Shown here piece after piece: positions 30,203-40,959 of a stretch of 61,285 bases of DNA. How positions within the stretch are numbered: the first letter of the stretch is position 1; every line of letters begins with the position of its first letter. Below the pieces are notes generated by a model that saw nothing but the letters and a program-made list of their open reading frames with translations, was not told the origin of the DNA and did not search any database. The position numbers and the translations under genes were made by a program. Source of the DNA: Chara braunii (Eukaryota; Streptophyta; Charophyceae; Charales; Characeae); NCBI GenBank assembly GCA_003427395.1, contig BFEA01000408.1:299033-360317 (forward strand), written 5' to 3'.

Positions 30203-31621
30203 TCAGGGGGGCGTCCCCCTTGATAGTGAATCCACCATCCTTGATTTTTTGCTCCCCCAGTTGACTATTATGTCAGAGACCTTGGCAAACTTTTCCATCA
30301 TTTGCTGAATTTCCTCCATGTTGTTGTGTATGACCTCTACCAAAATAGTGAGATCATCTGCAAAGAGGGAGCACATCGGAATTGCCTCCTCCGGGTTGTG
30401 TGTGACTCGGATTCTGGTAATGTTCTTGTTTGCCCAGAGGTTGGCAGCTCGTGCTTCCATGATGAACAAAAAGAGGAAGGGGGCAATTGGGTCCCCCTGG
30501 CGGACCGAGCATTCCAGACGTAAGGGTGGTGCCATGCATCTATTGACTTGGATGCAGGTGGTTGTGTTCTGGTGCAGGATTTGAACCCAGCGTCTAAAGT
30601 CTGGCCCAAAATTCATTTTTCCAGGCATTTATCTAAGAACAACCAGTACACATGGTCGTAGGCCTTTTCGAAGTCGATGAAGACCAACGTTGCATTCTGA
30701 CGGGAGTGTCTCGTGAGTTGAAGTACCTCATGGATTAACAGAATGTTCTCACGTATGTTCCTGCTCTTCATAAAGCCGGTTTGAGAGGGATTAATGATGT
30801 CTTCTATTACAGGGATGATTCTATTAGCCAAGGTTTTAGACAACATTTTGTATATTACTGTGAGAAGTGTGATAGGGCGATAGTTTCAAATATCTATTTT
30901 GTCCCCCTTTTTATGTAGGAGGGTCAATACAGTAACTCCTTGCCCCACCCTTTCACCCATCTCACCCGTGAGCCATACTTCTTTGTAAAAGTTCATGATG
31001 TCTTGGCTCAGAAAATCTCATGCGGTCTCCCAAAATTCCTTAGGGAAGCCATCAATCCCCGGTGCTTTCTCCTCCTTCAGCCTTCATTTGCAGGAGGGCG
31101 GTCCAGATTTTCTGTTTGGAGATTGGAGCTTCCAAAGATTCAGGTTGTTTAGATGTCAATGACTTATTTACTGGTTCTAGAAATTCTTTTAGTTGACGAT
31201 CGTGGTACCGTGTGTCTGATCTGTCTATGTACGAGGCGAAAAGGTCTTTGTAGAAGTCATATGTTATCTTGGTGCAACGGACCGTGGACACGGTCGGCTC
31301 CGATTCCCTGGCTTGTGATTCATGGAGCACCTCGATCGTTGTCCTTTTGAAACGTGGTCTGGCTAGGCTGAAGAAGTGAGAGTTCATCACTCCTTTGGTC
31401 GAGAGTCCGGATAGTCTTGTCGTTGTTTGGGCTCCCTGCCATCGATATTGTGCATGCTTCAAGGGCTGAGATTTTAAGTCTAGTATTTGAGTTCGTAATT
31501 CAGCAGTGGTTGGTTCCCGCACTGCGAAATTTGTTTTTGTTCGACATCCATGAGATTTTGCATTAACGTGAGTTCTTGCTGGTATCGCTATGCAGCTATA
31601 TATTTGGAATATTCGTTGCAT
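30203..31621 (-). pseudogene. LINE copy 2: reverse transcriptase
   Basis: Across three minus-strand frames are the pre-RT segment (WTALLQMKAEGGES, about 31070), SQTGFMKSRNIRENILLIHE and FIDFEKAYDHVYW (30846-30613), then RQGDPIAPFLFLF and the catalytic FADDLTIL with both Asp intact (about 30347-30364). The enzyme primes cDNA at a nicked target in intact LINEs. Frameshifts near 30620 and 30850-31050 disable it. Confidence 0.85.
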
Positions 31622-32078
31622 TTTTTACCAAAAAAAACAATTCGTTGTTAAACCATGTAATTTGAGAGTCTTGTTGAGAGCGGTGATCCTTCAAGAAGTT
31701 CCAAACCTGTTGTAGGTACTTTTGGAAGGATTTAGACTGAAGCAGGGAGGTATTGAGTTTATAATAGCTGGCCCCCTAATCTGGTCGTTTAAGGAAGGTC
31801 CAGACAGTCATACACATCCTGTGGTTCAGTCCTGGGTGCGGGCTGGTTGGTAGTATTGTTGCTAAGGTGAACCCCCCCCCCCCCAGTCTTCAGACGCCAG
31901 GATTAAATTGATTCTAGATTTTGACAGTTTATCGGGGTTATTGTTTAGCAAATAAGTACAGGCCTTTTCAGTCGGGTAGCTATGCCTGAAAGTGTCCAAA
32001 AAGCGAGAGGGGGGCACACAAATCCCTCAGCATCCTCTCGTTCTCCTCCACGTTGTGAGCAGTAGTAGGAGGGGATCT

Positions 32079-32524
32079 TCATCGGTCCAGCCATCTGTCT
32101 GGTGTGGCATTGAAATCTCCTACTAAAATTACCGGAATATCTGGGGTGAGGATCATTTCGATCTTTTCGAAAAAAAATATTCTCTCGCGGGAAGTGTTAG
32201 GAGCGTAGATGGATACAATGCATACTACTTCTAACTCCAGCATGCCCAACACTTTAACCCATCGTCCGTCCTCCTTATCCTGTTCCCAGTTGAGTACTTC
32301 TAAGTGTGATTCGGGCAGAATCCATATAGCGACCCCGACACTCCCTGGACTGGGGGCAAAAGCTTGGTATCCTTGAAAGGCCAAACTTGTTTATGCGCCT
32401 TGTGGTGTTCTGGCGTGTAAATTAGGTGGGTTTCCTGGACGCAAATTACGTCCGGCCATATTCTCCCCCCCACCCCCCTCATTAGGTCCCACAACGCATT
32501 GTTTTTTTTCGGGTTGCAGGACAC
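32079..32524 (-). pseudogene. LINE copy 2: APE-type endonuclease
   Basis: Minus-strand frames encode VICVQETHL (catalytic Glu block), GSVGVAIW, SIYAPN and VGDFNATPD (catalytic Asp/Asn block), in the order of AP-endonuclease-like LINE nucleases that nick the target. Two frames overlap around 32340, showing a frameshift. The C-terminal blocks are lost before RT. Confidence 0.8.
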
Positions 32525-32589
32525 TAAACCATTTACATTAATCGATCGAATATCCAGATCTGTCTGCTGGAGAGTGTGTTTCTATTTTT

Positions 32590-33092
32590 GTTTTTACCTA
32601 GGTTGTTGGATCAGACGTCCGGGACCCCCCTGACCGTCCGGGATGTCCGACCGGACGTCTGACGTCGGACCGGACAGGGTATGTTCGACCTAGTGCAAAA
32701 AAAAAAAAAAAAAAAAACTTTTTTTTTTTTTAAATCATGTGGCTTTCACTTTGCATTAGGTGTATGCCACCAAATTTTTGGATCATTTGGGCTAGCATAA
32801 TAAATAATAAAAATCTTCAAAGATTTGAATCCCTACCTATACCCCTCTTATCCCCACCAAAACCCATCGTACCCCCCCCCCCCCCCCCCAAATACCACCC
32901 TATCACCAAATACTCAGAAAAATCTGAATTTTTTTGTGGGGGTTCTCTAGGGCATGCGCAACACTATGATTTTTATTTTATTTTATTTTTTTTAGTGCCA
33001 AAAAACCGTCGTCCAGAAATCCGGACGACAGGGGTATCTGACGTCCGGGGGAGACGTCCGGTATCTGGGCCATTGGTAACCTAGGTTTTTAC
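32590..33092. mobile_element. hAT-like MITE family H1, copy 1, with perfect 8-bp duplication
   Basis: The element is 32598-33084, with ends CTAGGTTG.. and ..GGTAACCTAG, flanked by GTTTTTAC on both sides (32590-32597, 33085-33092). It contains many GGACGTCCGG-type sub-terminal motifs, a poly-A/poly-T core and TTTTTATTATT-rich middle. It is inserted in the LINE between ORF1 and the endonuclease. Confidence 0.85.
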
Positions 33093-33170
33093 CATACACC
33101 ACTTCCTCCCAGTCCATTATAGTTCATGTGTCCCCTTACCCCTCCCACTATATCTGATTTGTAATGGTGA

Positions 33171-34201
33171 TCATTCCTGTGTTTCCCAGTTGATTCCCTT
33201 GTTAAGGATGTTCTTCCTCAGTATTTTGCATATACAGGTGAGTAGGTCGTTCGTCGACAAAATGTTACTAAGTTTATTTTCGAGTTTTTCGGTGTCTAGA
33301 AGCGAGTTATGTGTGAGCCATTGCAGCCTTGCTTCCTTGTTGTCCTCAAATCTCACGTAGAGATCCTTGTAGGCCATCTTCAGATTGTCTGATGACACAC
33401 TGATAGTGGTCATTGCCCCTGGTTCATAATGGTTTGTGATAAAATTTGAGACCTCATGGACCCGTAGTGCCCCCTCCCTCTTCATGTGTCAACCATGTAA
33501 TGCCATCCTTCCGTAGGACGGGGCGTATGAGTCCTCTGAGTCAGCAGGTGATAGGTCAAGTTCCCATTTTCCTGCCTTCCTCCTGATTGGAAGCACCAAC
33601 ACTTTATCCCCTTCCGGTAGGCTTTTGTGGTACAGCCTTTTCTCGATGAGATGACGCATATTTAATCGTTTGGAAAGTCATGTTTCCTCCGCTTTCCTTG
33701 CAACCTCATCCTCCCCCTGTCCAGTGTGTTCTATTTGCATGGACGGTTGTGTACTATCAGGGGGGAAAGGGGAGGGTTGTCTGTGTGGCCTGAATTGGTT
33801 GTGCCTTCGGACGGGTTTGGTGTCCTGTCTCCATGACCTGAATTTGTTGTTACTTCGGACAAATCTGGTGTCTTTCCCGTTTCGGGGGGCTGAAACTTTT
33901 GGTGTACAATGTTCCAGACTTTGTACAACACTTGGTACCAGTCCATGTCCGGGGATAGGCCTTGCCCCGAGGCGTGTTTTAGACTGGGGCTCTCATCCTG
34001 TAGGGAAAACAGTTGTACATAGGCTTCGTCCCAGTATGACTCTGACTGGCCTGTATACAATGTCTGGAGATGGCTAACTAGCCGTTCCGCCAGGCCCCTT
34101 AGCTTGGTCTCGACATCCTCCTCCCCTTGTGACCCCCAAGCCTCAAGTGTGTTGTCCATCATTTCCTCATTTGGGGGGGCCCCCGGTGATTCCCAATCCA
34201 T
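33171..34201 (-). pseudogene. LINE copy 2: acidic region between ORF1 and endonuclease
   Basis: Two minus-strand frames (33485-33171 and 34201-33731). The upstream one is 156 codons, acidic, with a two- to three-fold peptide repeat (P.LSEVTTNSGH / P.PSEGTTNSGH) near its C-terminus. The downstream one is helical (MAYKDLYVRFEDN). No named domain is recognised. They probably come from ORF1's C-terminus or the start of ORF2. Confidence 0.4.
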
Positions 34202-34329
34202 GGGTTGGGGTCCAAACGCCTGAAAGAATGGTCCGTTGGGGAGGGTGTTTCCCCTGTGGCAGGGGTGTTTCCGGAAGGGTCCACTTTGGGGGGCGGTTCT
34301 TGCGAGGTCTGAATCCCTTGGGAAGAGTC

Positions 34330-34995
34330 CACTGCTGCTGTCTCCCCTGAGGCGTGCTGCCTAGTCTCTCGATGCGTAATCCCTTGGTGCAACTGATTTT
34401 CTTCCCTTCCCTTTCCTTTTTCCCCTCCCCCCCCCCCCCCCCCTCCTTCTCCCCTCTTGTCACTTTGTTCGCAGTTGCCTCCGACGGGGAGCTTCGCCCT
34501 TTCTTGTGTCTTGCTTTTCCCTTCCCCTCGGATTGACTCGTTCTGCCCCATTTCCCCGGACCGCTGCTCGGTTGACTGCTTGTCCCCAGTTTCTAATGTG
34601 CTCGCAATAGCCTAAAATTTGTTCTCTGATTTTTCTGTACTTTTCTGTGCTTGTCGAGGGAAGAGTTCATTGCTGCGGTCTCCCCTGAGGCGTGCTGCCT
34701 AGTCTCTCGGTGCGTAATCCCTTGGTGCAACTGATTCTCTTCCCTTCCCTTTCCTTTTTCCCCTTCCCCTCCCCCCCCCCCCCCTTCTCCCCTCTTGTTG
34801 CCTCCAACAGGGAGCTTCGCCCTTTCTTGTGTCTTGTTTTTACCTTCCCCTCTAATTGACTCGTTTTGCCCCATTTCCCCGGACCGCTGCTCGGTTGACT
34901 GCTTGTCCCCAGTTTCTAATGTGCTCGCAATAGCCTGAAATTTATTCTCTGATTTTTTTGGGCTACCTCTTTTGCTCTGGTTCTGTACTTTTTCA
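34330..34995. repeat. Direct duplication, about 325-338 bp, in LINE ORF1
   Basis: TCTCCCCTGAGGCGTGCTGC occurs at 34341 and 34679, and TTTCCCCGGACCGCTGC at 34551 and 34874. The copies differ in a poly-C run and an indel. The encoded minus-strand peptide (GQNESIRGEGK.KTQERAK) is therefore present twice. Confidence 0.85.
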
Positions 34996-35272
34996 TGCTT
35001 GCCGAGGTGTTTTTTTTGGGGGGGGGGCGGGGATTGTCATAGCTCCCCCAGATCCGATGGAGTGATGAAGTCTTGAGGTCTGGGTTCAGTTCGGGGATCA
35101 ATCCCCACTGCTTCGGACTTGGTCTATTGTCTGTGAGTCAGTGTCTCCGTTTCCTTGGAGGGGGGGTTGACGGTCTTGTCCATATGTGCCTCCACCGGTT
35201 TAGGGGGGGTCCATTGATATGGAGGTTTGGTGTTCCACTCCATAGCTTCCCCTTTTTCCCATTCCCATCCCC

Positions 35273-36535
35273 TCACCCCACCTCCCTCTCGTGGCTCAAC
35301 CACGTACGCTTATCCTTCGTGTCCTGCGTCGACAGTTCTCCACCAGGTGTCCTTAAAAGGGTCACGTAGCAGGCGTCTTGTGGATCTGATCCTTTTGGTC
35401 GGGTGATGGGGGCGGTCAGATTCCATCGGGAGGTGGCCGTATGTCTGGCATTTAACACACCAGGGTCTCGTTTTATGAGCCGTGTGGATTCTGAAGTCTC
35501 TTGCTCGTACTCAGAAGAGGATTACATCATCGATGATAAAGATGTGACCTTTCGGTAGATCGAGGGCTACCATGAGGTAATCATCCCTTGGGGCCACGTG
35601 GGAGGGGAAATGGTCGATGAAATCAACAATTTCATATTTTTGCGCTAGTTCTTGCACAAAGGCCTCTTGGATTTCAATGGGCATGTGGCGGAATTCCACC
35701 CAGTAATGGTCTGACATTAATTGGTCTCTCTTTTCCTCTGGTCTTTGTTGTTTTGGGGGGGATCAAGGGAAAATCCGAACCTCCGAACGCCCACAAGGTA
35801 TGCTCCGCCATGTGTCCATGATTCTCTTATCGGAATCAAATATGCAAATTACCGTGACTACCGTTGATGAGATAAGCTGGATTAGGAAGAAGTCTCGTGC
35901 GCCCTCTTCAGATTCTTTGAGGGTTGTGAGTCGTTTCCTAATCCACCCTACCTTATCGTTGGCAGACTTATAGGCGCCGGCGACGTAGAAGACCCATGAA
36001 CTCACATGACGGGTGTAGATTGCATCCCTTTCTTTGATCACATCACTTGGGAGGGCTTTTACCCTTTGTTTTTTTCCCCCTTAGCTGATTATCTTATCTT
36101 CTAGATTAGCTAAGAATTTTGTCAGGAAGAAAGTTGATGTTGTGGTCAGGTTGCCTAGTGGGATTTCCAGGTTTCCTTCCCCCTCTCCGTATCTTTTAAC
36201 TGACAAGGTTTGGTCTGTGTACACTTTCTTGAGCTTGTCAGCCCACGTAGACTCCTGAGATTGGTTGTCTTCGGCTTCTTTCCTTTTCTGCAGGTCTTCA
36301 TTTCCCTTAACAGCTCTGTTGGGGAGGGGGGGGATTGTGAGGGAGATTGTAAACCATCTGTATGATTTGTGAGAGGGGGTTGGGAGGAGGAGGTTTCTGC
36401 CATGGTACTCTCCTCCATCCTTCCCTTCTCGCACCGGGGCCGCCAATCAGACGAGTGGTGGCCCATGGCAACCTGATACCAGATTGTCCGTGGCTGCCCA
36501 TTTCCTTTCCTAGCCTCGTTTTTTAAGCTCGCCAT
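35273..36535 (-). pseudogene. LINE copy 2: ORF1 (RNA-binding protein)
   Basis: It starts at 36535 (MASLKNEARKGN) with a Ser/Pro-rich N-terminus, then shifts frame into an STWADKLKKV block, a TTTSTFFLTKFLANLED segment, a middle with SWVFYVAGAY..KLT-type and DHYWVEFRHMPIE..YEIVDF, and a CCHC-like knuckle near 35440-35480 (CVKCQTYGHL) whose last Cys is Ser. Plant LINE ORF1 proteins have a similar order, an RNA-binding fold followed by a zinc knuckle. At least three frameshifts are present. Confidence 0.6.
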
Positions 36536-36599
36536 GCTTTCTTTTGTGAAGGGGTGTGATGGATCTGTGCTCAGTGATCAATGCTCACACGTGGGTATT

Positions 36600-38060
36600 A
36601 ATGTGTTCCTAGTGTCCTGGGACCGTGACGCCCGTCTTCTTCTGATGGCTTGGGGATCTTGGGGGGGGGTAAGGATCAGCCCGAGGGAGGGTGCGAGGGG
36701 TGGCAATTTCAGAGGGAAGACCGGGGTCAGATCGGGTTGGGTCGGAATAGGGGGAGGTACAGGACGGACTGGTGAGGGCGATCGAGATCGGGGGGGGACT
36801 GGGAAAGTTGGTGGGGGGTAGATTAGAGGGATGAACTAGGGAGGGGCGATCGGGATTAGCAGGGGTACAGGAAGAATTGGGGAGGGCGAACGGGATCGGG
36901 CGGGACGGGGAAGATTGGGGGGGTAGATTTGAGGGATTAGATTGAGATCCGGGGGGTGCAGGATGGATTGGGGAGGGGGATCAGGATCGGGGGAAGATGG
37001 GGATAGATTGATCAGGATTGTATCAAAACCAAGGTGGACGGGATAGCTTGGAAGGGGTTGGAAGAGAGGATCGGGATCGGCGGGATAGATTGGGGAGGGG
37101 GATCGGGATCGGGAGAGGCACGGGATAGGTTAGAGGGGATTGGGGNNNNNNNNNNNNNNNNNNNNNNNNNNNNNNNNNNNNNNNNNNNNNNNNNNNNNNN
37201 NNNNNNNNNNNNNNNNNNNNNNNNNNNNNNNNNNNNNNNNNNNNNNNNNNNNNNNNNNNNNNNNNNNNNNNNNNNNNNNNNGGGGGGGGAGAGGGAGGTC
37301 GAGAAGAACAAGTCTGAGGGGATCGTGATCGGGATGGGCAGGGGTACGTCCGAGCGAGGGTCGGGGTGGATCAAGATCGGGGGATCAGGGGAAGTATGGG
37401 ATGAATTGGGGGGGTCGGTAGGAGGGGATCGGCGGGGAGTGATCGAGATCAGGAGGGGTTACGGGACGTGTTCAGGAAGGGTCACAAGTCGGGATGGGGT
37501 GAGGTCAGAACGAGATCGGAGTCGGGGCGAGGTCGGAACAGCATCGGGGAGGATAACGGGTGGGGATGGGGCGGGGTCGGGAAGGGTTACGGGACGGGAT
37601 AAGATGGGGCGAGAACGGGAGGGCAGAGAGGAAAGAGAAAAATAAGAGGAGAGGGAGATGTCGGCGGTGATGTTTCGAGGGCGCAAAACCTCTGAGTGTC
37701 TCTGCTTCCTTCGCCAGGGGTTGACGGGTCGGGATGGGGCGAGGTCGGAATGGGATCGGGAAGGGTCACAGGTCGGGATGGGGTGAGGTCGGAACGGGAT
37801 TGGGGTTGGGGCGAGGTCGGAACCGGATCGGGGAGTATAACAGGTCGGGATGGGGCGGGATCAGGAAGGGTTACGGGACGGGATGGGGCGGGTCGAGAAC
37901 GGGATCGGGAAAGGATTGGAGCGGTTCGGAAGGGGGGGAGGGAAAAAAGGACAGAGAAGAAAGAGGGAAAGAGAAGAAGAAAAGGAGAGGGAGATGTCGG
38001 TGGCGATGTTTCAAGGGCGCAAACCTCCGAATGTCTCTGCTTCCTTCATCGGGGGTTGTG
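36600..38060. repeat. G-rich purine tract with degenerate repeats
   Basis: The plus strand is dominated by GGGATCGGG, GGGATGGGG and GAGGTCGG(A/G)A motifs. A larger unit (about 335 bp) is visible at its right end: GATGTCGG(C/T)GG..GATGTTTC.AGGGCGCAA and TGTCTCTGCTTCCTTC occur at about 37657 and 37993. The long open frames (203 and 302 codons) result from composition. An N gap lies at 37146-37281. Confidence 0.7.
37146..37281. other. Assembly gap (136 N)
   Basis: A run of N inside the G-rich tract. Confidence 0.95.
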
Positions 38061-38800
38061 GCCTCCCGGGGCCCCAAAGGAAGTCGCCGAGTGCCCAGGG
38101 TCTTCGGTGCTTTCGCTCACTGCTCCTCCTATAGCTGTTGTCGTTGGTCCTTCTTTTGGCTATGTCAACGTTGCCCTTAATGTCAGACTTCTCTTGCTTC
38201 TGCTTCTCCCCGCTCTCCCAAACTGCTATTCCCTTCACCGCTCCTTTCTTCACGTTGATCTTGGTGTATGGAAGGTTCAGACCTCCACCTCTCCCCCTCC
38301 TTATTTTTGTCTCCCGCACTTCTTCCCCTGTCCTACCGCCACATCACTTCCCTTTGCGCCACCGCATCAGTGCATCCCTTATTCTTCCGCCACGTCACGT
38401 CCTTCTTCGTCACCACGTCGCCTGCCTCCCTTAGTTCTCTCCGATCGTCGGCCGCTCTCTCTACACCGGGTCCCCGGCTCCTCGCACCCTTCTGCCCGTG
38501 GCCAGCTATGGCCGCTGCTCCATGAAACAACGACAAAGACGGGTGCCCGAGGCACGACCCTCGTGTGTCGATGCAGCACCAAGGGCGGCCTCATGTCTCT
38601 GTAATCTCGGGCGGGCCTGCCGCTCCGTTCGCAGCGCAGCGCCGGTCCAGCACGTCAACGGTCTACCTAGTCAAAAACCAAAAAAAAAAAAAAAATTATT
38701 TTTCATCTGTTCAGTCGAACACTTTCGGGAGGCGTTCGGCTGAACACCCGAACATGTTTGGACGTTCGGAAAAACTCCGAACATGTTCGGTGTTCTACAC
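38061..38800. other. Unassigned pyrimidine-rich stretch
   Basis: CT-rich with repeated CCGCCAC(A/G)TCAC words at about 38335-38410. A palindrome-rich segment (CGAACATGTTCGG-like) lies at 38710-38795. Open frames on both strands have no recognisable domain. Confidence 0.4.
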
Positions 38801-38801
38801 A

Positions 38802-38997
38802 GGGGGAAATTACGTGGGAGTCACAAAAATGCGTTATAATTGCACTACGGGCCAAGACACAGCTTTGCATTGCAGTTCGGGCAATATGTACAACTTAACT
38901 TTTTGGCCAGGTAGGGTGTCCGAAGTGCAATTGCAAACTGTATCTTGCCCCATAGTGCAATTATAACTCGTTTTTGTGACTCTACTGAAGTTACCCC
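38802..38997. mobile_element. Inverted-repeat MITE family M1, copy 2
   Basis: It starts GGGGGAAATTACGTGGGAGT and ends ACTGAAGTTACCCC. The arms pair over roughly 85-90 bp (AGTCACAAAAA, TTATAATTGCACTA, GGCCAAGA.ACAG). It is a clearer copy of the element at 2198-2390. Confidence 0.8.
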
Positions 38998-39087
38998 TTT
39001 ATTTCTCCGTTCTAATAAAATTGTTGTTACGTTATTCTAAGGAGGTACCTAAGGGCTTATTAGTTGAGGAACAAAAAATGGCATGAC

Positions 39088-39506
39088 AAAAAAACTAGGT
39101 TACCTTATCGGACGTCCGGGACCCCCTTGACCGTCCGGGACGTCTGGTCGGACGTTGGACCGGACAGGGTATGTCCGACCTACCGCAAAAAAAAAAAAAA
39201 AAAAAAAAAAGTGTGGCTTATACCTTGCATAAGGTGTATGCCACCAAATTTTTGGCTCATTTGGGCAAGTAGAATAAACAATAAAAATCTTCAAAGATTT
39301 TAATCCCCACCAATACCCCTCCTATCCCCACCAAGTAGAATAAACAATAAAAATCTTCAAAGATTCGAATCCCCACCATTTTTATTTTATTTTTTTTAAT
39401 ATTATTTAGTATTAAAAAGTCGTCGTCCGGAAATCCGGACGACGGGGGTACCAGACGTATGGGGGAGACGTCCGGTCTCCAGACCATTGGTAACCTAGCA
39501 AAAAAG
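39088..39506. mobile_element. hAT-like MITE family H1, copy 2
   Basis: The element is 39096-39498, with perfect 10-bp ends CTAGGTTACC and GGTAACCTAG, flanked by CAAAAAAA and CAAAAAAG (7 of 8). Internal landmarks are shared with 32598-33084: GGACGTCCGGGACCC, GGACAGGGTATGT, GGTGTATGCCACCAAATTTT, AATCTTCAAAGATT. A 43-bp piece of the same family lies at about 40913-40955 inside a LINE fragment. Confidence 0.85.
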
Positions 39507-39710
39507 GGAGTTGCGCTTGGAGTTAAACTACCAGTCTGTATGAGTCTCCCTTTTTTGATGCCCTGTGCTGCCAATCCTTCGAAAACCAAATTGTCACATG
39601 CACTGTATTGCCAGGCACTGCCAGCCTGTTACCCTAGGCAGGCCCAAACTGCGATCTTGCGGCATGCTAGAACAGAGTACTAGGAAAACGGACAGTGGTT
39701 TAAACCCGAA

Positions 39711-39860
39711 AGCTTGTAAAGTGCCGGAAAGGGGAAAAAGGGGTGACTTGCATACAGTAGAGGGAAATCCATAGCAAGGAGGGGAAGCTTGTAAAGTGTC
39801 GGAAAGGGGGAAAAGGGGTGACTTGCATACAGTAGAGGGAAATCCATAGCAAGGAGAGAC
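39711..39860. repeat. Tandem duplication, 2 x 75 bp
   Basis: AGCTTGTAAAGTG starts units at 39711 and 39786, each ending AAATCCATAGCAAGGAG. Confidence 0.85.
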
Positions 39861-39959
39861 CGCAAATCTCAATGGCGGCAAGAAGGATGACAAGCAGCCC
39901 AAAGTAGGAAAAAGGTCGTGTTCCAAAGCTAAGCCTAGATAGAGGATAGATACTGGAGT

Positions 39960-40925
39960 ACACCCCGCCCTCGTTTACAATTCGAACAGGAAGGAGTGAG
40001 AGGGGAGATCAGAAAGGATCTTATTTTAGATAAGTTTGGGCCGAGGTTACTAAAAACATGGCATAAACTCCCTCTCCCTAATAAATCTCCTCCTTCTAGA
40101 TATGAGGAAGTTCTTAGACAACCTATTTTTGGTAATTGATGGATTACTAACCCAAATGGGCAAGTGTTTGTGTGTTTCGATCCTCCTCAATCCACTTAGG
40201 TCAAGTGTGGGGTTACGAGGATTAAGGATTTTTGGGATCCAGCAAGTAAAAATGGGACATTATCGGCACAAATAAAAAAGGAGATTAGATATGCCAGAAA
40301 TCTTAATAACAATCGGGAGTTGCTTCTTACATTTATTCCTTTGGCTTGGAAAGTGATACTTAGAAAGGCGTCGGTTTTCTTGGAGGTTGACTGGGTATGT
40401 GTTGTTCAACTAGATGGGCTCAGGTAATAATTGTAAAAGTTCAACAAGAGTTTCTTTGTTTCCTTATAACATGATGTACATAATTAGGGATTCAGGGTGT
40501 TGTATTGCTCGTCATCTAACGGCTGGAAAGTATACAGTCCCCACCACTCTATCCCCGAACTCCCGTTTGACCCGGCAGAGTGGCTATGGAAAACTAACAG
40601 GAGATGCAAACCACAAGTTGCAATCTTTGACAATCAAGGGATAGTATCATCTTCTTCGCCCTAGAGTAGATGTTGTTGCTATATTGCAGGAAAGATGGAG
40701 CCGACATCTCAACATACTATATATATGGAGTCACTCCGGTCTGTCCATTGGAATCATACAGTTAAGGAAAGGTCGACGAAATTTGCATCATTATAATGGT
40801 AAATTTCGCATCGTTGCCTCTCAACTAAAGATTGGTTAATAGATCACTCTTCATTAGAACAACGGGGGTTGGCTCTTCCTTGGTGTCAAGCTTGTATCAC
40901 TGTCTTTCCTTGGCATCCGGGATCC
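39960..40925 (+). pseudogene. LINE fragment (copy 4): C-terminal part of ORF2
   Basis: Plus-strand translation shows IKDFWDPASK, FIPLAWK....VDWV, ELPFDPAEWLWK and EQRGLALPWCQAC, parallel to the blocks of the copies at 16205 and 48948. It ends inside the zinc-binding region, where a piece of a family H1 MITE begins (about 40913). Several stops. It is richer in A and T than the other copies. Confidence 0.65.
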
Positions 40926-40959
40926 CCCTGACCGTTCGGGATGTCCGCTGACTTCCTTC

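Larger units (their letters stand above)
28060..36545 (-). mobile_element. Near full-length LINE (copy 2)
   Basis: Read on the minus strand this runs ORF1 (36535 down to about 34100), an inter-domain region, APE-type endonuclease (32524-32079), reverse transcriptase (31621-30203), the GDWV-type domain near 29250 and the zinc-binding C-terminus (28720-28600), finishing with a WTNIEPS tail near 28120. It is interrupted by a hAT-like MITE at 32598-33084 and carries frameshifts in every domain. The other three LINE fragments in the window align to its 3' half, so they belong to one family. Confidence 0.8.

Noticed and set aside
37696-38604. 302-codon open frame as a gene
   Set aside because: It starts in the G-rich repeat, changes composition halfway and is overlapped by long frames on both strands. 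No domain is visible.
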